Shown: positions 27,459 through 32,793 of the stretch, in pieces | Numbering within the stretch: the stretch's first letter is position 1 | Layout: each line of letters opens with the position of its first letter | From: Streptomyces afghaniensis 772 | Lineage (GTDB): Bacteria > Actinomycetota > Actinomycetes > Streptomycetales > Streptomycetaceae | NCBI GenBank assembly: GCA_000415505.1 | Contig: KE354349.1 | Coordinates: forward strand, 1-32,793 | DNA length: 32,793 nt | Direction: 5' to 3' | Made by a program: the position numbers and the translations under genes | The notes under the pieces: generated by a model | Databases searched by the model: none | The model's input: the letters and a program-made list of their open reading frames with translations, nothing else | What the model was told of the DNA's origin: nothing

Positions 27459-28010
27459 ATGGCACGAGTTCCCTACCTGCGCCGCGAGGACGCGGACGAG
27501 TCGCTGAAGCCGCTCTACGACCGGCTGGAGACCGAACGCAAGGTACCGACGGCGAACATCTTCCTCGCCCTGGCGGGCGCCCCGGCCCAGCTGGACGCCT
27601 TCCTGACCTACGCCAACTCACTGCGGGCCGCCGACCTCAGCCCCAAGCTGCGCGAACTGGCCATTCTGACCGTGGGTCATGCCACCCGGTCCGTGTACGA
27701 GGTCGCACACCACCAGTCGCACGGACTCAAGGCCGGGCTCACCGAGGAACAGCTCGCGGCGGTCGCCGACTTCGAGTCGTCCGCCCTGTTCGACGCGACG
27801 GAGAAGGCGGTCATGCGCCTCGCCAAGGAGTCCACGCTCCAGGTCGACGTGTCGCTGGAGACGTGGCGTGCCGCCGCCGAGCACCTCACGGACCGGCAGA
27901 TGGTCGAACTGTCGTTGTCCATCGCCTGGTACAACTCCGGCGTCCGCATCATGGGCCTGCTGGACATCGACCTCGAGGACAATTACCCGCATCCGTTCCC
28001 GAATTCTTAG
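27459..28010 (+). CDS. Carboxymuconolactone decarboxylase-like (AhpD-fold) protein
   Basis: This is a 183-residue helical protein of the CMD/AhpD superfamily. The core LSPKLRELAILTVGHATRSVYEVAHHQSHGLKAGLTEEQLAAV holds the conserved E-x2-HH motif of the decarboxylase branch and lacks the CxxC of AhpD peroxidases. YDRLE near the N-terminus and WYNSGVRIMG near the C-terminus are typical of the family. A role in decarboxylation or lactone handling after ring cleavage fits its place 33 bases after the dioxygenase. AAGGAG precedes the ATG. Confidence 0.82.
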   Translation: MARVPYLRREDADESLKPLYDRLETERKVPTANIFLALAGAPAQLDAFLTYANSLRAADLSPKLRELAILTVGHATRSVYEVAHHQSHGLKAGLTEEQLAAVADFESSALFDATEKAVMRLAKESTLQVDVSLETWRAAAEHLTDRQMVELSLSIAWYNSGVRIMGLLDIDLEDNYPHPFPNS

Positions 28011-28049
28011 CTCTCGCCACCGTACGGCCCATAATTCAGGAGTATTTCA

Positions 28050-29159
28050 ATGGCGAAAATGCTCGCTGCCCGACTGCACACGCTCGGTGAGCCGATGTCG
28101 GTGGACACGATCGACGTGCCCGCCCCGCGGCCGACCGACGTGCTGGTGCGGGTGAAGGCATGCGGAATCGTGCCGAACATGGCCAACGTGATCAACAACT
28201 GGCCCACCTGGTACCCGCACCAGCCGCTGCCCAAGCTGCCCGCGATCTTCGGCCTGGACCCCGCGGGTGTGGTCGAGGCGGTCGGCGAGGCGGTGCTCAA
28301 CACCAAGCCAGGGGACCGCGTGTACGTGAGCCCGCTGCGGTCGTGCGGCAGTTGTCAGGTGTGCCGCGGCGGCGAGCTCAGCCGGTGCCGCTACTTCACA
28401 CTGAACGGCTACTTCAGCACCTCCCGCGACGGCCAGCGGATCTTCGACCTCTACCCTTACGGCGGCTTCGCGGAGTACATGACCGCCCCGCAGTACTCGA
28501 TCGTCAACATCCCGGACGGCATGACATTCGAGCAGGCCGGCAAGCTCGGCTACATCGGCACCTCCTACGGCGCCCTCAAGCACGCAGCGGCCGGCCCCGG
28601 CCAGGTCGCGCTGATCGACGGGATCACCGGCACGCTCGGCGTCGCCTCCACCCTCCTCGCGCTGGCCTCGGGTGTCTCCAAGGTCCTCGGAACCGGCCGC
28701 AACGAGGAACTCCTGAAGCGGGTCGAGGAGCTGGCCCCGGACAGGATCGAGGTCATGCGGCTGGGCGAGGGCTCCACAGGCGAGTGGGCCAAGTCCCGCA
28801 CCGGCGGCGAGGGGGCCGACTTCGTCATCAGCGCCCTGGGGGCCAAGGCGCCGGTCGAGACGATGCTCGACTCGATGCAGGGCGTCCGCCGGGGCGGCAA
28901 GGTGGTGAATGTGGGCGGCGTGGCCGACCGGTTGCCCGTGGACGTGAAATGGCTCATGGACGAGCAGGTCCAGCTGATCGGTTCCAACTGGTTCACCACC
29001 GCGCAGGGCCAGGAAGTCGCCGACATGGTGGCGACCGGCGCTCTGGACCTGTCCTACCTGATCACCAAGCCCTTCCCTCTGTCGAATGTCAACGAGGCGA
29101 TCTCGGGACGCGCCACGGACAGCGACGGCGGGTTCAGCAACTACGTAGTGATCCCCTGA
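28050..29159 (+). CDS. Zinc-type medium-chain dehydrogenase/reductase
   Basis: This 369-residue protein has the MDR architecture. A GroES-like domain has Cys38 (ACGI) and the structural-zinc lobe Cys99, Cys102, Cys105, Cys113 (C-x2-C-x2-C-x7-C). A Rossmann domain follows at IDGITGTLGVAS. The catalytic-zinc His of the usual GHE motif is replaced (FGLDPAG, Leu69), so classical alcohol dehydrogenase chemistry with a catalytic zinc is uncertain. AGGAG precedes the ATG by 7 bases. It is last in the enolase-dioxygenase-CMD unit and is followed by a hairpin. Its likely substrate is an alcohol, aldehyde or enone intermediate of the pathway. Confidence 0.82.
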   Translation: MAKMLAARLHTLGEPMSVDTIDVPAPRPTDVLVRVKACGIVPNMANVINNWPTWYPHQPLPKLPAIFGLDPAGVVEAVGEAVLNTKPGDRVYVSPLRSCGSCQVCRGGELSRCRYFTLNGYFSTSRDGQRIFDLYPYGGFAEYMTAPQYSIVNIPDGMTFEQAGKLGYIGTSYGALKHAAAGPGQVALIDGITGTLGVASTLLALASGVSKVLGTGRNEELLKRVEELAPDRIEVMRLGEGSTGEWAKSRTGGEGADFVISALGAKAPVETMLDSMQGVRRGGKVVNVGGVADRLPVDVKWLMDEQVQLIGSNWFTTAQGQEVADMVATGALDLSYLITKPFPLSNVNEAISGRATDSDGGFSNYVVIP

Positions 29160-29181
29160 ACCGCGGATCCCGCATACTCAT

Positions 29182-29219
29182 CCCGCGGCGGCCCTGTTCT
29201 GCCCTGACGCCGCCGCGGG
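29182..29219 (+). terminator. Hairpin terminator after the zinc-type dehydrogenase
   Basis: CCCGCGGCGGC (29182-29192) pairs perfectly with GCCGCCGCGGG (29209-29219) across a 16-base loop, 22 bases after the stop codon, separating the unit from the lysR-like gene. Confidence 0.7.
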
Positions 29220-29244
29220 GTGTCCCAGCAGGACGGAGGAGCCG

Positions 29245-30153
29245 GTGGAACTGCGCTGGCTGGAATCGTTCGTCACCGTCGCGGAGGAACTGCACTTCGC
29301 GCGGGCGGCGGACCGTCTGCATCTCGCCCCATCAGCACTCAGTGCCCAGGTCAGGGCGCTGGAGTCACATCTGGGCGTCCGCTTGATCGACCGCGGACGA
29401 CGCACCCGCCCGGCGCTGACCAGCGCCGGGCAGTTGTTCCTTGAGGAGGCGCGGCTGACGCTCGCCCAGGTCGCCCGGGCCGAGGCAGTGGGCCGCCGTG
29501 CCGGTCGAGGGGAGCTGGGGCACGCCCAGATCGCGTACGTCGCCTCGGCCGCGTTCTCCGGGGTACTGACCGACGTCCTCACCCGCTGCACGGCGTCTGG
29601 CACTCAGCTCACCGTGCAGGTACGCGAGTTGGAGACACCGGCACAGCTGGAGGCGCTGGCCTGCGGGGACATCGATGTCGGTTTCCTGCGCTGGCGGCCC
29701 GAGTACCCACCCGACGTCACGGCCACCTGTCTGCTCACCGAGAAGGTCGTCCTGGCGCTTCCGGCCGACGCGCCGCTCGCGGCGTACGACGCGATACCGG
29801 CGGCGAAGCTGCGCGACGAGCAGTTCGTGGCCCCGCACTTCGACGAGGAGTACGGCTGCCGCGACCAGATCCTGGAGGTGGCAAAGCGTGGGGAGTTCAG
29901 CCCGCGGTGCGTTCCCCCTGTGCGGGACTTCATCGCAGCCCTGACGCTGGTGGGTGGTGGTCTCGCGGTAGCCCTGGTCCCCGATTCACTGCGCCGCGTG
30001 CGGATCCCGGGCGTGGCCTACCGTTCGCTGGTGGACGTACCGCTGACCACCCGGCTGGTGGGCGCCTACCGCAGGGGCGAGACCTCGCCCGCGGTCCGCG
30101 CTGTGATCCGCCGTCTGCGCGAGGCGGCTGCCGCCACGGTCACTGCCGGCTGA
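29245..30153 (+). CDS. LysR-family transcriptional regulator
   Basis: This 302-residue protein has a standard LysR N-terminal helix-turn-helix, MELRWLESFVTVAEELHFARAADRLHLAPSALSAQVRALESHLGVRL (1-47), with the linker helix to about 90 and a periplasmic-binding-like effector domain (LEALACGDIDVGFLRW, VGGGLAVALVPDSLRR). It starts at GTG with GGAGGAG upstream. It stands alone after a terminator and may control the 3-hydroxyacyl-CoA dehydrogenase downstream or a distant target. Benzoate/catechol-type effectors are common for this subgroup but are not provable here. Confidence 0.88.
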   Translation: MELRWLESFVTVAEELHFARAADRLHLAPSALSAQVRALESHLGVRLIDRGRRTRPALTSAGQLFLEEARLTLAQVARAEAVGRRAGRGELGHAQIAYVASAAFSGVLTDVLTRCTASGTQLTVQVRELETPAQLEALACGDIDVGFLRWRPEYPPDVTATCLLTEKVVLALPADAPLAAYDAIPAAKLRDEQFVAPHFDEEYGCRDQILEVAKRGEFSPRCVPPVRDFIAALTLVGGGLAVALVPDSLRRVRIPGVAYRSLVDVPLTTRLVGAYRRGETSPAVRAVIRRLREAAAATVTAG

Positions 30154-30376
30154 AGCGACGGCGCCCCGCCGACGGGCCGTCCCCCACGCCCACCACGGCC
30201 TCCTCGTGCTCGCCTCTCCGTCCGGTCGATGACGAACCGACGCACGTTTGTACGCGGAAAACGCACCATCTGAGCAGGTCAGAAGGGGTGTACCAAGCCT
30301 ACGCTCAACACGGCACCAGACACCGTGGCGGCGGCCGTCGACCGCCGGCGGACGCAGAGTGCAGGCGGAGGAACAC

Positions 30377-31243
30377 ATGACATCGATCAAGCACGTGGGC
30401 GTCGTGGGCGCCGGACAAATGGGCCGGGGCATCACCGAGGTCTGCGCCCGGGCCGGGCTGCAGGTCACGTTGTGCGACGTGACCGAGGACAGGGCCCGTG
30501 CCGGACTGGCGGGTGTGGCGGACTCCCTGCTCAAGGCGGAGAAGCGCGGCGCCATCACCCCGGATGACCGCGCTCATGCCCTGGCCGGGATCTCGGTCAC
30601 CGCCGACCTCACCGGCCTGTCCGGGTCGGACCTGGTCATCGAGGCCGCAGTGGAGGACGAGCGGGCCAAGACGGCACTGTTCCGGCAGTTGGACGAGGTG
30701 GTCACCGACCCGGCCGCCGTGCTGGCCAGCAACACCTCCTCGATCCCCATCGCCCGGCTCGCCGCGGCTACCGGGCGGCCGGAGGCGGTGGTCGGCCTGC
30801 ACTTCTTCAACCCGGTCCCGGTCCTGCCGCTGGTCGAGGTGATCCCGTCATTGCACACCTCGAAGGCCACGGAACTGCGCGTGCGTGCCTTCGCCGGCGA
30901 GATCCTGGGCAAGAAGACCATCGTCGCCGAGGACCGCGCGGGCTTCGTCGTGAACTCCCTGCTCGTTCCCTACCTGTTGGCGGCGGTCCGGATGGTCAGC
31001 TCGGGCACCGCGACGGCGGAGGACATCGACACGGGGATGACCGCCGGTTGCGCCCACCCCATGGGCCCGCTGCGCCTTGCCGACCTCATCGGCCTGGACA
31101 CCGTGGCGGCGATAGGCGAGGCGCTGTACGAGGAGTACCGGGAACCGCTGTACGCCCCTCCCCCGTTGCTGCGCCGGATGGTCGAATCGGGGCTGCTGGG
31201 CCGGAAGTCGGGACAGGGGTTCTTCAGCTACCAGGCGGCCTGA
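30377..31243 (+). CDS. 3-hydroxybutyryl/3-hydroxyacyl-CoA dehydrogenase
   Basis: This 288-residue protein follows the FadB/Hbd-type pattern: NAD loop HVGVVGAGQMGRGITE at the N-terminus, DLVIEAAVEDE, ASNTSSIPI (catalytic Ser), GLHFFNPVPVLPLVEVI (catalytic His and Glu), VVNSLLVPYL and the C-terminal HPMGPLRLADLIGLDT. All catalytic residues are present. It oxidises 3-hydroxyacyl-CoA to 3-oxoacyl-CoA. GGAGGA precedes the ATG by 5 bases. The frame is open to 30248, but that extension is unlike the family. Its 3' end overlaps the araC-like gene on the other strand by 20 bases. Confidence 0.9.
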   Translation: MTSIKHVGVVGAGQMGRGITEVCARAGLQVTLCDVTEDRARAGLAGVADSLLKAEKRGAITPDDRAHALAGISVTADLTGLSGSDLVIEAAVEDERAKTALFRQLDEVVTDPAAVLASNTSSIPIARLAAATGRPEAVVGLHFFNPVPVLPLVEVIPSLHTSKATELRVRAFAGEILGKKTIVAEDRAGFVVNSLLVPYLLAAVRMVSSGTATAEDIDTGMTAGCAHPMGPLRLADLIGLDTVAAIGEALYEEYREPLYAPPPLLRRMVESGLLGRKSGQGFFSYQAA

Positions 31244-32070
31244 GGGGCGACGCTCCAGCACGGGCCGCGCGCGCCTCCCGGGGGCTCATGCCGTACACCG
31301 CTTTGAAGGCGTGGCTGAAGTGGGCCGGGTCCGGAAAACCCCAACGCCCGCCGACGGCACCGACCGGAAGGTGGTCCATGGCGGGATCGGCGAGGTCCTG
31401 CCGGCAGCGGGCGAGACGCTGTTCCCGGATCCAGCCCGCGACGGTGTACCCCTGCTCGGCCAGCAACTTGTACAGGTAGCGACGGGATATGCGGTGGGCT
31501 GCCGCTATGCCCTCGGGGCTCAGACGGGGGTCGGGGAGCCGCTGCTCCATGTACGCGAGGATGCGCCGGGTGAGCACGTCCGGGCCGTCGTCCTCGGCTG
31601 CCCGGTCCGCGTCGGCGCGCTCCGCGAGCAGGGTTCCGATCAGGTCGACCACGTTGTCGGCGAGCCGGGGCGTGCCGCGGGACTCCAGGTGCTCCACCTG
31701 CTGAGCCAGCCCGTACAGGAAGGGCAGTACGGCTTGGCCGAGCCCGTCGTGGCGCGACACCGGAGTCGCCGCCACCCGCGCCCGATCACGCTCCGCCATC
31801 TTCAACATGGCCTGCGGAAACATCAGCACCAGGGACGAAGTCGGGTGCGTCGGAGCCGATGTGCCTGCGGGTGCGGGCGATGCTGTGCGGTTCGGCGGTG
31901 ATGAGGGACATCAGTACCTGGCCGAACCGCGCGGCGTGCAGTGAGGCGTGGAAGTCGGAGCACTCGCGCGGCAGCACATCCAGGGGTGCCAGATTCCGGC
32001 TGACGGCGTCCCGCCAGCATTCCAGTCGCTCGGTGGCCGTGCCATCGCTAGGCGTCGTTATCCGGGCCAT
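31224..32070 (-). pseudogene. AraC-family regulator with out-of-frame internal deletion
   Basis: The N-terminal frame (32070-31786) begins MARITTPSDGTATERLECWRDAVSR after a perfect AGGAGGTGA site and runs through HSIARTRRHIGSDAPDF. The C-terminal frame (from about 31838) reads LVLMFPQAML and ends in an intact AraC double helix-turn-helix: LSPEGIAAAHRISRRYLYKLLAEQGYTV, then WGFPDPAHFSHAFKAVYGMSPREAR. Between them about 40-50 residues of the sensor barrel, as found in related AraC_binding_2 proteins, are absent and the frame shifts. A non-functional gene is likely. It is divergent from the flavin monooxygenase and overlaps the dehydrogenase gene end. Confidence 0.72.
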
Positions 32071-32328
32071 GCGGCTCACCTCCTGGCGCATCCGGACCCC
32101 GAGGAGATCTTTCGGCCGTCGCCGGCGTCCGGGAAGTGGTGCTCAGCCAAGCAAATGGTCAGTGCTCCCGTACACAAGCGGGACATGTGCCTCTCCCCAC
32201 ATCATTCGGGCAGTGACGAGGAGGCACCGGCCGCGGCCCGTGCGGGACGAGCACGACACGGCCCCGTCGACCGCCCCGCCGGAACCTTGTCCCTCCCCCT
32301 GGACCAAAAAGCATCCCAAGGACCGATC

Positions 32329-32793
32329 ATGACGACATTGCTTCAGCCCACTCCGTCCCAGGACCGGACAACCGACGACAGCGTGCTCGGCCGCGTGCGC
32401 GCACACCTGCCCGAGATCGCGGCGCGCTCCGCCCAGGCCGAGGCGGCCCGGGCGGTCCCCACGGAGATCATCACCGCGCTGCGCGAGGCCGGTGTGTTCC
32501 GCATGAGCCTGCCCAGGGTGTGGGCGGTGAACAGCTCCAGCTGGCGGAGAGCGCCCAGGTGATCCGCGAGATCTCACGGGCCGACGGCTCGACCGGCTGG
32601 ACCGTCCAGGCAGCCTCGATGGCCTGGTTCTTCGTACGGTCGCTGCCTCGGGAGACCTTCGAGAAAGAGGTCTTCGGCCACGGCGGCGACCTGATGCTCC
32701 GCGGAGCGATCGCTCCGAAGGGCAAGGCGACACCGGTGGAAGGCGGCTACCGGACGTCACCGGCCGCCTGGCCGCTGGCCTACGCGGCTCCTT
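32329..32793 (+). pseudogene. Acyl-CoA-dehydrogenase-fold flavin monooxygenase, partial and frameshifted
   Basis: The first 64 codons read MTTLLQPTPSQ, then VLGRVRAHLPEIAARSAQAE, VPTEIITALREAGVFRMSLP. Then one base is missing at about 32520/32521, and the protein resumes in another frame with GGEQLQLAESAQVIREISRADGSTGW, ASMAWFFVRSLP and LRGAIAPKGKATPVEGGYR to the window edge. This is the N-terminal region of the group D two-component monooxygenases (HsaA, 4-hydroxyphenylacetate hydroxylase C2 type), which hydroxylate phenols with FMNH2 from a separate reductase. A reductase gene is at 23.9 kb. AAGGA precedes the ATG. Whether the gene is broken or the base is a sequence error cannot be decided. 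Confidence 0.7.

Overview
The window is high-GC DNA with strong GC bias at third codon positions, many GTG starts, ATGA/GTGA gene overlaps and actinobacterial gene families, so it most likely comes from a Streptomyces or a close relative. No rRNA, tRNA, CRISPR array or complete insertion sequence was seen. At least five genes carry single-base frameshifts or an out-of-frame deletion. Some of these may be sequence errors rather than true pseudogenes.

Region 1 (1-13.7 kb, all minus strand) looks like a compact biosynthetic cluster. In transcription order it has a 14-TM exporter, a PLP-dependent Cys/Met-metabolism enzyme, a MaoC-fold hydratase, two SAM-dependent methyltransferases, an AurF-type diiron oxygenase, a class II aaRS-like amino acid:[carrier protein] ligase, an AcpS-type phosphopantetheinyl transferase, a stand-alone carrier protein, and then SAM synthetase, adenosine kinase, methionine synthase and methylenetetrahydrofolate reductase. 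The apparent logic (inference) is that an amino acid is loaded on the carrier protein, oxidised by a diiron enzyme and methylated. The last four genes rebuild SAM from the by-products homocysteine and adenosine. A consensus promoter lies just upstream of the maoC-like gene. Two CsoR-family-like palindromes lie upstream of the exporter.

Region 2 (13.7-17.0 kb) holds an overlapping three-gene plus-strand unit (small membrane protein, ECF-sigma-like protein, TerD-domain protein with 26-residue N-terminal repeats) ending in a strong hairpin. It is followed by a frameshifted gene remnant that runs into a small secreted four-cysteine protein. The cysteine spacing of that protein resembles microbial alpha-amylase inhibitors.

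Region 3 (17.0-32.8 kb) looks like a catabolic island: cupin, APH-like kinase (frameshifted), D-2-hydroxyacid dehydrogenase, MFS importer, FAH-family hydrolase, LacI regulator, NAD(P)H:FMN reductase, enolase paralogue, homoprotocatechuate-dioxygenase-like extradiol enzyme, carboxymuconolactone-decarboxylase-like protein, Zn-dependent alcohol dehydrogenase-like protein, LysR regulator, 3-hydroxyacyl-CoA dehydrogenase, broken AraC regulator, and the start of an acyl-CoA-dehydrogenase-fold flavin monooxygenase. Five copies of a palindrome close to TGCTAACGTTAGCA precede the dehydrogenase, FAH, lacI, reductase and enolase transcription units. They define a probable LacI regulon that can be read directly from the sequence. 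The enolase paralogue has lost the catalytic-pocket His (Ala instead), so it probably acts on something other than 2-phosphoglycerate.
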